Source of the DNA: CADEEV01 sp964442185
Lineage (GTDB): Bacteria; Acidobacteriota; Vicinamibacteria; Fen-336
DNA length: 7,494 bases
Direction of reading: 5' to 3'
Assembly (NCBI GenBank): GCA_964442185.1
Contig: CAYTWT010000185.1
Location: 1 to 7,494, forward strand
Positions within the stretch are counted from its first letter, which is position 1, and every line of letters begins with the position of its first letter. A program made the position numbers and the translations under genes. The notes under the pieces were generated by a model. The model was not told the origin of the DNA. It did not search any database and saw only the letters and a list, made by a program, of their open reading frames with translations. Below, piece after piece: positions 1 to 5,832 of the stretch.

Positions 1-402
1 GTGGCGATCGCACGGGCGATCCTCGCCGACCCGCGCATCCTGATCCTGGACGAGGCCACCTCGAGCCTCGACTCGGAATCGGAGGCCTTCATCCAGGAGG
101 GGCTCGCCCACCTGATGAAGGGGCGCACGACCTTCGTCATCGCCCACCGGCTCTCGACGATTCGTCGTGCCGATCAGATCCTGGTCCTCGAGAACGGCGC
201 GATCCTGGAACGCGGCACGCATCTCTCGCTGTACGCGGCGAAGAAGCGCTACTACGAGATGTACACGCGGCAGCAGGGCGTCGCGGCGAACTTGTTCCTG
301 GCGCCAGGCGAGGGGGGCGAGGAGGAGCCGAGCGAGGCGACGGCCGAGGCGCCCAAGGCCGCAGAGCCCCCGGGGGCGCTTCAGCTCCGGGGTCTGGTTT
401 GA
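1..402 (+). CDS. ABC transporter ATP-binding protein, C-terminal part (5' end outside window)
   Basis: The reading frame is open at the window edge, so this is the last 133 residues of a longer protein; the GTG at base 1 is probably internal. The visible part is the second half of an ABC nucleotide-binding domain: the helix after the signature motif (AIARAILADP), Walker B ILILDEAT (residues 13-20), the D-loop SSLD (21-24), and the H-loop IAHRLST with the switch histidine at residue 49. Walker A and LSGGQ lie upstream and are not seen. The sequence resembles the MsbA/lipid-exporter group of half-transporters, in which the ATPase follows a six-helix membrane domain, so export of a lipid or a lipid-linked substrate is likely but not proven. 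Residues 100-133 form an Ala/Glu/Pro-rich tail that is probably disordered. The stop codon overlaps the next gene's TTG start, which suggests translational coupling. Confidence 0.93.
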   Translation: MAIARAILADPRILILDEATSSLDSESEAFIQEGLAHLMKGRTTFVIAHRLSTIRRADQILVLENGAILERGTHLSLYAAKKRYYEMYTRQQGVAANLFLAPGEGGEEEPSEATAEAPKAAEPPGALQLRGLV

Positions 403-776
403 GTTCCGCGGACGCGTCCTGTCCCGAGTGCCACTCGGTCGCGGTCCGCCCCTCGCGCCGTTCCTCCGTTGCCGATGCGGAGAAGACCGAGGGCGGCACG
501 CGGGCGTTCTGGCGCTGCACCCATTGCGGGGTACGGTTCCTTGGGCCAGCCGTGCTGGATTCCTACGTGCCGCCCAAGGAGGGAACGCGCGCGGGTCGCG
601 GCAAGCGTCATCGGCGTTCGAGGACCCGTCGTCTCGAGCTGCGTCGCAGCCTCCAGCAGTGGCTCGTGCCGGTCGTCGTCCTTCTCGTCACGCTCGCGGT
701 CATGTACCTTCTCGACACGCGCGAGAGGACTCCGCAGCCGATCCCTGCACCAGCGAAGCGGCCTCGATCTCGATGA
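399..776 (+). CDS. Small zinc-ribbon protein with one membrane segment
   Basis: A 125-residue protein of unknown function. The N-terminal part has two CxxC knuckles (Cys8/Cys11 in CPECH and Cys40/Cys43 in CTHCG), spaced as in a zinc ribbon. Next comes a strongly basic stretch (about residues 64-84, rich in Arg/Lys) and a single hydrophobic helix (about 89-106, VPVVVLLVTLAVMYLL), then a short Pro/Arg-rich tail. The expected topology is a cytoplasmic zinc ribbon tethered by a C-terminal anchor, by the positive-inside rule. The TTG start overlaps the ABC transporter's TGA in a TTGA, and codons in this frame are GC-rich at the third position, so I take it as real and co-translated with the ABC gene. 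No strong Shine-Dalgarno is visible. It could be a regulator or accessory factor of the transporter; I do not recognise a named family. Confidence 0.75.
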   Translation: MSSADASCPECHSVAVRPSRRSSVADAEKTEGGTRAFWRCTHCGVRFLGPAVLDSYVPPKEGTRAGRGKRHRRSRTRRLELRRSLQQWLVPVVVLLVTLAVMYLLDTRERTPQPIPAPAKRPRSR

Positions 777-792
777 AGAAGTTCGAGGAGGC

Positions 793-1593
793 TCATTCCA
801 GGCGTCGAAACGGCAGCTTCAGCATGAAGGACACGCCCAGGCTCCGGTCGTTCTGAAAGCCCTCGAGCCCGGGCCTCAGGCCCAGGAGCCCGCCGGCGGG
901 CATGGCGACGTAGCTTCCCAAGACGCGATCCCACCAGGGAAAGAGGTCGCCGAAGTTGCTTCGCTGTTCCCGCTTCTGATCGGAGTGGTGGATACGGTGC
1001 ATCTCGGGCGTGACCCAGACGAAGCGTAGCGCCTTCTCGAGGCGCGCCGGGAGCGAAGCATTCGCGTGCGAGAAGAAGCTTTGGAAGCAGAAGAGCAGCT
1101 CCGTGAGGAGCACGGCGCCCACTGGGGGAGCGCAGATCGCGACGGCGGCCAGGTAGGCGCCCTGCGTGAGAATCAACTCGATCGGGTGGAACCTCAGGCC
1201 GGTGGACGCGTCGAGATCGGGGTCCGAGTGATGCACCTGGTGAACCCGCCACAAGAGAGGCACGGCGTGGTGAGCGACGTGGACGCCGTAGCGGACCAGA
1301 TCGAGGGCGGCGACCGCCAGAACCCAGCGCGCCGCGACGGGCAGCCAGGCCTGGTTCAGCAGACCGCCCGTGCTCCCGGCGACAGCCGCTGCCATGAAGA
1401 CGGGGGAGACCCGATACAGCCCCGCGGTCAGGACGAAACCGACGGCCGCGATCACGGCATGACGACTCCAGCGGCGTTCCTCGCGCGCCGACAGAATGCG
1501 CGCGGGGCGGTACGACTCCCAGACGGCGACGACCAGGAAGCCGCCCACGAACACGAGCCAATAGGCGCGCCCTGCCCACGGGATCCAAGGCAT
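793..1593 (-). CDS. Fatty acid hydroxylase / sterol desaturase family membrane protein
   Basis: A 266-residue integral membrane protein of the fatty acid hydroxylase superfamily, whose members use a histidine-ligated di-iron centre to hydroxylate or desaturate lipids. The histidine clusters are clear: HVAHH (residues 105-109), HQVHH (118-122), a conserved H136-P after the Asp-rich turn, H176 in the FFSHAN motif, and HRIHH (199-203) followed by a Phe-Gly-Asp and Trp-Trp-Asp stretch (about 214-222) typical of the family. Hydrophobic segments lie near residues 10-25, 48-70, 90-103 and 145-175. The ATG start is chosen because a purine-rich GAGGGAG lies just upstream and because the protein begins directly at its first membrane segment. 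It is transcribed away from the VPEID genes and converges on the zinc-ribbon gene with a 16-bp gap. The lipid substrate cannot be inferred from sequence. Confidence 0.92.
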   Translation of the reverse strand: MPWIPWAGRAYWLVFVGGFLVVAVWESYRPARILSAREERRWSRHAVIAAVGFVLTAGLYRVSPVFMAAAVAGSTGGLLNQAWLPVAARWVLAVAALDLVRYGVHVAHHAVPLLWRVHQVHHSDPDLDASTGLRFHPIELILTQGAYLAAVAICAPPVGAVLLTELLFCFQSFFSHANASLPARLEKALRFVWVTPEMHRIHHSDQKREQRSNFGDLFPWWDRVLGSYVAMPAGGLLGLRPGLEGFQNDRSLGVSFMLKLPFRRLE

Positions 1594-1613
1594 GAACTCC
1601 CTCTCGGGGGACC

Positions 1614-1643
1614 AAGCTACGCGTTCGCGCGCGAGGCTGTCAA
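1614..1643 (-). promoter_or_regulatory. Candidate sigma70-type promoter for the hydroxylase gene
   Basis: On the minus strand a perfect TTGACA (plus-strand 1638-1643) is followed after 18 bp by TAGCTT (1614-1619), which matches the -10 consensus at three of six positions. Initiation near 1607 would leave a leader of about 14 bases containing the GAGGGAG ribosome-binding site of the 1593 ATG. The -35 is strong and the -10 is weak, so confidence is moderate. Confidence 0.45.
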
Positions 1644-1660
1644 GGCTCGCACTACCGGGT

Positions 1661-1689
1661 TTTACAGGGCGACGCGAAAGGCGGATAAT
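1661..1689 (+). promoter_or_regulatory. Sigma70-type promoter for the VPEID-CTERM / XrtE operon
   Basis: TTTACA (1661-1666) and GATAAT (1684-1689) are each one mismatch from the -35 and -10 consensus and are separated by exactly 17 bp. Initiation near 1696 would give a leader of about 23 bases carrying the GGAGG ribosome-binding site at 1709-1713. No comparable promoter is seen before the second VPEID gene or before the exosortase gene, so this one probably serves the whole rightward unit. Confidence 0.65.
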
Positions 1690-1718
1690 CCTCGCACGCC
1701 GAGAGCTTGGAGGTGCAG

Positions 1719-1877
1719 GTGAAGAGATTCACGAGTGCGGTTCTGATTCTGTTGGGCACGGCAGCCTCCGTGTTCGCTGGCATTCCAGTGCCGGAGATCG
1801 ATCCGGCGGGGGCGCCTGGCGCACTCGCACTGCTGGCCGGCGCGCTCATGGTCATCCGAGGTCGTCGCAAGCGCTAG
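1719..1877 (+). CDS. VPEID-CTERM sorting-signal peptide, copy 1
   Basis: A 52-residue protein made almost entirely of two targeting signals. Residues 1-20 form a signal peptide: basic MKR, a hydrophobic core, and a cleavable SVFA site. The end is a tripartite exosortase sorting signal: the VPEID motif (residues 24-28), a hydrophobic helix (about 32-46), and a basic tail RGRRKR. Only about three residues lie between the predicted signal-peptidase site and VPEID. VPEID-CTERM is a known variant of the PEP-CTERM class and is recognised by exosortase E; the matching enzyme is encoded just downstream. The GTG at 1719 is chosen because GGAGG (1709-1713) sits five bases before it; an in-frame GTG at 1713 overlaps that site and is less likely. 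The gene is preceded by a good sigma70-like promoter and duplicated 200 bp downstream. What the processed peptide does is unknown. Confidence 0.85.
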   Translation: MKRFTSAVLILLGTAASVFAGIPVPEIDPAGAPGALALLAGALMVIRGRRKR

Positions 1878-1918
1878 GCCGGCCCCTCTCCCAGAACGTC
1901 GAGAGCTTGGAGGTGCAG

Positions 1919-2080
1919 GTGAAGAGAATCACCAGTACGGTTCTGATTCTGTTGGGGATGGCGGTGTCCGTGTTCGCCGGCGGTCTTCCTGTGCCGGAGA
2001 TCGATCCGGCGGGGGCGCCTGGCGCACTCGCCCTGCTGGCCGGCGCGCTGCTCGTGCTTCGAGGTCGCCGCAGACGCTAG
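1919..2080 (+). CDS. VPEID-CTERM sorting-signal peptide, copy 2
   Basis: A 53-residue paralogue of the preceding gene, with the same layout: signal peptide (residues 1-20, ending SVFA), a short GGLP linker, VPEID at 25-29, a hydrophobic helix (about 33-48) and the basic tail RGRRRR. It is one codon longer than copy 1, through an extra Gly in the linker. The start is GTG, with the same GGAGG and spacing (1909-1913), because the ribosome-binding site lies within the duplicated unit. Twenty residues from VPEID into the membrane helix are identical in both copies; most differences are in the signal peptide and the distal helix. It has no promoter of its own and is probably read from the promoter at 1661-1689. 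The XrtE coding frame appears to begin right after its stop codon, so the two may be translationally coupled. Confidence 0.85.
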   Translation: MKRITSTVLILLGMAVSVFAGGLPVPEIDPAGAPGALALLAGALLVLRGRRRR

Positions 2081-2181
2081 GTCGGTCCCTCCCTCAGCGC
2101 GTCCTCCTGCTCGGCTCGCTCCTCAGCCTGGAGTGGGCCCTCATCTCCGGGCCGTTCAAGCCGAGCCTCGGCGGACACCGA

Positions 2182-3654
2182 GTGGCGTGGTTTGCGGTGC
2201 CGTTTTGCTCGGTCTTCCTGGCCCTGGGGTATTCGAGGGTCCGCACGCTCATCCCAGGGATCTCCGAGGACCTGGCTTCGACGCCTCTCGGCTGGGGCTT
2301 CCTGGCGGCCCATCTGGCCGTGTTCTCGACTTTCCTGGTGCTGTGTCCGCTGGTCCTCCCGGGTAGCCCCCGAAGCCCGGTCCTCGTGACTCTCCTGTAT
2401 GCGTCGGCGGTTCTCTCGATCCTGCTCGCCGCCCTGGCGTTCGTCCCGGGTCGATGCCTCGCGGCGCTGGTGCGCGGGATGGGCGACGTGTGGATCCCGG
2501 CACTGATCGGCGGCCTCGTGACCTGCGGAGTCGTCCTGGGCCTGGTGTGGTACTGGGACGGCGCGAGCTCGAACCCCCTCGAAGTCCTGACGTTTCGCTG
2601 TGCCAAGGCGTGCCTCGGGCTCTTCGTCCAGGACGTCAGCTTCGACTCCGACGCCATGCGAATCGCAACCCCGAGTTTCAGGGTCCGTGTGCGCGGCGGG
2701 TGTTCCGGCGTCGAGGGGCTGGCATTGATGCTGGTCTTCAGCACGACGTGGCTCTGGTTCTTCCGCCGGGAGAACCGCTTCCCCCGAGCGCTGCTCCTCG
2801 TTCCCGTGGCGCTGCTGGCCGTCTTCGTGGCCAACATCGGAAGAATCACCGCGCTGATCCTGATCGGCCATGCCGGGGCGAAGAGCGTGGCGCTCGGAGG
2901 CTTTCACTCGCAGGCCGGGTGGATACTCTTCAACGGCATTGCCCTCGCATTCGCCGCCGTCGCCGGGCGCCTTCCCTGGCTGGCTCGAGAGCCTCGGTCG
3001 TCCTCTCGCGAGCCGGCCGTGGCGAATCCCACGGCGGCCTACCTGGCTCCGTTTCTCGTCATCCTGGTCGCGTCGTTTCTCTCCAGGGCGGCCTCCGCCG
3101 GCTTCGAATGGCTCTATCCCTTGCGCTTCGTCGCGGCCGCGGCGGCGCTCTGGTTCTTCCGCTCCGCCTACGCCCGTCTCGACTGGAGGTTCGGGTGGCC
3201 TTCCGTGGCGGCAGGCGGTGTCGTGTTCGCCGCCTGGATCGCCATGGACTCCTGGAGCGGACCCCAGACGCCGGCCGACTTCGAAGCCGAGCTTGTGGCC
3301 GTGCCCGCCCTGGCGCGTCTTGGATGGCTGGCCGTTCGCGCGGCGGCGGCGATCCTCACCGTGCCGATTGCGGAAGAGCTGGCGTTCCGAGGCTGTCTGG
3401 CGCGCCGTCTGGCGGCCTCCGACTTCGAATCCGTGCGCTTTCAGGAGCTGACACTCCTTCCCATCCTGGTGTCTTCGGTGCTCTTCGGCGCCCTGCACGG
3501 TGGCCAGTGGATCGCGGGAACGCTGGCCGGTGCGGTGTATGCACTTGTCCTGCGGCGCAGCGGCAGAATCGGTGACCCGGTCGCGGCACACGCCACCACG
3601 AACGCGCTGCTCGCCGCCTGGGTGATGACTCGCGGCGCCTGGCACCTGTGGTGA
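2182..3654 (+). CDS. xrtE: Exosortase E / CPBP intramembrane protease fusion (XrtE, VPEID-CTERM system)
   Basis: A polytopic membrane protein, 490 residues from the GTG at 2182, that joins two enzymes. The N-terminal half is an exosortase, the transpeptidase-like enzyme that cleaves PEP-CTERM-type sorting signals. Its expected catalytic residues are present: Cys174 in RGGCSG, Arg221 in NIGRI and His242 in GGFHSQAGW, each at a membrane helix end. The C-terminal half is a CPBP (CAAX/Abi-type) intramembrane metalloprotease with EELAFRG (Glu398, Glu399, Arg403), FGALH (His439) and HATTN (His470, Asn474). This fusion is the defining architecture of exosortase E, and its matching VPEID-CTERM substrates are encoded directly upstream. 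The start is doubtful: the same frame upstream (2083-2181) is open, has high third-position GC (30 of 33 codons) and encodes a further hydrophobic helix (LLLGSLLSLEWALIS), but it has no ATG, GTG or TTG back to the stop at 1744. A CTG at 2107 would give 515 residues. The 3' end overlaps the glycosyltransferase start. Confidence 0.93.
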   Translation: MAWFAVPFCSVFLALGYSRVRTLIPGISEDLASTPLGWGFLAAHLAVFSTFLVLCPLVLPGSPRSPVLVTLLYASAVLSILLAALAFVPGRCLAALVRGMGDVWIPALIGGLVTCGVVLGLVWYWDGASSNPLEVLTFRCAKACLGLFVQDVSFDSDAMRIATPSFRVRVRGGCSGVEGLALMLVFSTTWLWFFRRENRFPRALLLVPVALLAVFVANIGRITALILIGHAGAKSVALGGFHSQAGWILFNGIALAFAAVAGRLPWLAREPRSSSREPAVANPTAAYLAPFLVILVASFLSRAASAGFEWLYPLRFVAAAAALWFFRSAYARLDWRFGWPSVAAGGVVFAAWIAMDSWSGPQTPADFEAELVAVPALARLGWLAVRAAAAILTVPIAEELAFRGCLARRLAASDFESVRFQELTLLPILVSSVLFGALHGGQWIAGTLAGAVYALVLRRSGRIGDPVAAHATTNALLAAWVMTRGAWHLW

Positions 3655-4889
3655 GTTCGCGCTTTCTTCTCATCAATCAGTTCTATCCCCCGGACATGGC
3701 GCCGACGGGACAGTACCTTCACGATCTGGCGCGCTGCCTGGTGGCGCGCGGACACGAGGTGACGGCGCTTTGCTCGCGACGCTCGTACGATGGCGGCGGT
3801 GAATATCCCGCCGACGAAATGCGAGACGGAGTGAGGATTCGGCGGCTTCGAGCTTTCGGCTTTGGCCGCCGCGGAGCCGCGCGTGCGGCCGACTACCTGT
3901 CGTTCCACCTGGCGCTCTTGCTGCGGGCGAGGCGTCTCGGATCGTTCGACGTGACGCTCAGCCTGTCAACGCCGCCCTATCTTGGCTGGACGGCTTCCCG
4001 CGCCCTCGGGCGTCGTGCGGGCGCGTCGGCACACTGGGTGATGGACCTGTATCCCGACGTGCTGGCAGCCCACGCGAGCTTGAACTCCGGAGGCGTCGCG
4101 TATCGCGCGCTGCAGGCGTTGACGCGGCGGCAGTTGGCGGGTGCGGAGCTGGTGCTCGCGCTGGGGCCGCACATGTGCGCGCGGGTGTTACCGTACGTCT
4201 CGGGGAAGACGCAGCTCGAGTGGGTGCCGCTGTGGGGCATGGCGGGGGCCGCCTCCGTAGAGACATCGCAGCCGCAGGCGCTACGCGAACGACGCGGGTG
4301 GCCACGCGACTCGTGCGTACTGCTCTACTCGGGGAACATGGGGCTGGGGCACCGGCTGGAGGAATTCCTCGCGGCTGCGGGTCGGCTTGGCGCCGAGGGT
4401 CCCCTCTGGGCTTTCGCGGGTGGCGGACGGCGTCTGGGCGAGGTCACGACGTTCGCGTCCGCGAACCCAGCGGCGCAAGTGCAAGTGCTCCCGTACGTGC
4501 CGCAGCCTGAGTTGGTCGCGAGCCTCGCGGCTGCGGACGTGCATCTGGTGAGCCTGCGCAGCGGTTGGGAGGGACTGATCGTTCCGAGCAAGCTGCAAGC
4601 GGCGTTCGCACTGGGGCGGCCGGTGATCTTCGTCGGGCCGCGGGAGAGCGAGCCCTTCGACTGGATCGCGGCCTCGGGAGGGGGTTGGGCCGTCGCCGAG
4701 GGCGACGTGGAAGGTCTGCTGCGGGCCGTGGCACAAGCGTCCGACCCGAAGCAGCGACTGCAGCGAGGTGAGGCGGCGCTTCGCTTCGCTCGGGGGCACT
4801 TCGACGCCGTCCAGAACACCGGCCGCATCGCGGAGCTGCTCGAGGACTGCGCCCAGGGCGCGCCGCCACGGCAGGCTCGCGGGATCTGA
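3651..4889 (+). CDS. GT4-type glycosyltransferase (WcaI-like)
   Basis: A glycosyltransferase of the GT-B fold, 412 residues, that would transfer a sugar from a nucleotide donor to a growing glycan at the cytoplasmic membrane face. The N-terminal acceptor domain opens with a beta strand and QFYPPDMAPTGQY (residues 10-22 in this numbering), the usual WcaI/GT4 opening, and contains WVMDLYPD (about 129-136). The C-terminal donor domain starts at LLYSGNMGLGH (about 224-234) and contains the GLIVPSK loop (308-314), where this family binds the nucleotide sugar. The length is normal for the family. The GTG at 3651 overlaps the XrtE stop as GTGA; an adjacent GTG at 3648 is also possible and would add one residue. 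The overlap argues for translational coupling with XrtE, and the next gene follows after one base. The sugar specificity cannot be told. A role in exopolysaccharide synthesis fits the neighbours. Confidence 0.92.
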   Translation: MSSRFLLINQFYPPDMAPTGQYLHDLARCLVARGHEVTALCSRRSYDGGGEYPADEMRDGVRIRRLRAFGFGRRGAARAADYLSFHLALLLRARRLGSFDVTLSLSTPPYLGWTASRALGRRAGASAHWVMDLYPDVLAAHASLNSGGVAYRALQALTRRQLAGAELVLALGPHMCARVLPYVSGKTQLEWVPLWGMAGAASVETSQPQALRERRGWPRDSCVLLYSGNMGLGHRLEEFLAAAGRLGAEGPLWAFAGGGRRLGEVTTFASANPAAQVQVLPYVPQPELVASLAAADVHLVSLRSGWEGLIVPSKLQAAFALGRPVIFVGPRESEPFDWIAASGGGWAVAEGDVEGLLRAVAQASDPKQRLQRGEAALRFARGHFDAVQNTGRIAELLEDCAQGAPPRQARGI

Positions 4890-4890
4890 G

Positions 4891-5769
4891 ATGGGACTGC
4901 GACAGCTGTTGACCTTTGTCTGGAACCACCCCTTGAACGCCGACCATCGACTGGTCGCGCTCGGCCGGGTGGTCCGCTGGCAGCTGGCTTCGCGGCTGAT
5001 GCCCGGGCCGGTCGCACTGCCGTTCGTCGAGGGCACTTCGCTTTTTGCAACGCGGGGTATGACCGGGGCCACCGGCAACTGGTACTGCGGCCTGCACGAA
5101 GTGCGGGACATGGCCTTCGTGCTGCACCTCCTGCGAGCGGATGAGCATTTTCTGGATGTTGGCGCAAATGTGGGAAGCTACACGGTGCTGGCTGCCGGCG
5201 CTGTGCGGGCGCGGGTGACGTCTGTAGAGCCCGTTCCTGAGACATTCCTGAATCTCCAGCGCAACGTTGCCCTCAATGGACTTGCCAGCCGTGTCCAGGC
5301 TTGCCAATGTGGCCTTTCGGACGCTTCGGGCGCGTTACGGTTCACAAAGGGTTTGGATACTGCGAACCATGTCCTTGCGGCGGGAGAAGACCTCCCGGCC
5401 ACCTCCGTCCCAGTCCGCACTCTGGACGAACTGGTGGGCTCGGATGTCCCCATACTGATCAAGATCGACGTCGAAGGGCACGAGCGCGCAGTTCTATTAG
5501 GCGGCGGCCGCACCTTGGCCGACCCCCGCTTGCTTGCAGTCGTCATGGAGACGAACGGAAGCGGCGCCCGCTACGGGGTTAGCGACGCTGATCTGGTTTC
5601 CCTGATGCAGCAACATGGCTTCTCAGCCTCCGCCTATGACCCGTTTGGTCGTCGGTTGGAGGAGGCTTCTGAAGCGGATGGCAATACCATCTTTGTTCGC
5701 GATCGGGTGAGAGTCGAGACCCGGGTCCGCGATTCGAGGCGCTACCGGCTGATCAATGGAACGATTTGA
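4891..5769 (+). CDS. FkbM-family SAM-dependent methyltransferase
   Basis: A 292-residue class I methyltransferase of the FkbM type, many members of which O-methylate sugars of surface polysaccharides or lipids. The SAM-binding motif I is FLDVGANVGSYTV (residues 87-99). The acidic end of strand 2 is SVEPVPETF (111-119), followed by LQRNVALNGL (122-131). The FkbM-typical LIKIDVEGHE lies at 189-198. The ATG at 4891 is chosen because it falls one base after the glycosyltransferase stop with a GGGA about six bases upstream; an in-frame ATG at 4768 would lie inside the glycosyltransferase gene. From about 5137 on, codons use A/T at the third position far more often than the neighbouring genes (25 of 60 codons counted at 5137-5316), which hints at separate acquisition. 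It presumably methylates the glycan made by this cluster. The exact target is unknown. Confidence 0.9.
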   Translation: MGLRQLLTFVWNHPLNADHRLVALGRVVRWQLASRLMPGPVALPFVEGTSLFATRGMTGATGNWYCGLHEVRDMAFVLHLLRADEHFLDVGANVGSYTVLAAGAVRARVTSVEPVPETFLNLQRNVALNGLASRVQACQCGLSDASGALRFTKGLDTANHVLAAGEDLPATSVPVRTLDELVGSDVPILIKIDVEGHERAVLLGGGRTLADPRLLAVVMETNGSGARYGVSDADLVSLMQQHGFSASAYDPFGRRLEEASEADGNTIFVRDRVRVETRVRDSRRYRLINGTI

Positions 5770-5832
5770 GCGTCAGGGCTTGCCAAGCGTTGTATCATGT
5801 AACCCTTGAAGCCAAGGTTCCTCGGTTAACCG

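Larger units (their letters stand above)
1701..2080 (+). repeat. Tandem duplication, 200-bp period, of the VPEID-CTERM gene and its ribosome-binding site
   Basis: Unit 1 (1701-1877) and unit 2 (1901-2080) start with the same 26 bases (GAGAGCTTGG onward), which include the ribosome-binding site, the start codon and the first codons. By hand alignment about 156 of 177 aligned bases match (roughly 88%), plus one 3-base gap. The longest identical run is 41 bases, 1788-1828 against 1991-2031, covering VPEID and the beginning of the helix. The promoter upstream of unit 1 was not copied. Confidence 0.9.

Noticed and set aside
608..1615. Minus-strand open frame of 335 codons overlapping the hydroxylase gene in another frame
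   Set aside because: The alternative frame contains the conserved histidine clusters and good family similarity; this one is Arg/Gly/Pro-rich without motifs.
1592..2080. Single 162-codon plus-strand ORF containing VPEID copy 2
   Set aside because: Only its last 53 codons make sense. Upstream it runs through copy 1 out of frame, and copy 2 has its own ribosome-binding site and start at 1919.
2077..3645. Long open frame of 522 codons on the minus strand opposite XrtE
   Set aside because: It is a low-complexity Arg/Gly/Glu/Gln-rich translation with no recognisable motifs, typical of the antisense of a GC-rich gene. The plus-strand frame encodes clear exosortase and CPBP motifs.
5766..5798. Possible promoter (TTGAGC or TTGCCA with TATCAT) before the WecA-like gene
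   Set aside because: TATCAT at 5793-5798 is a fair -10, but the candidate -35 elements are 21 and 7 bp away, outside the usual spacing.
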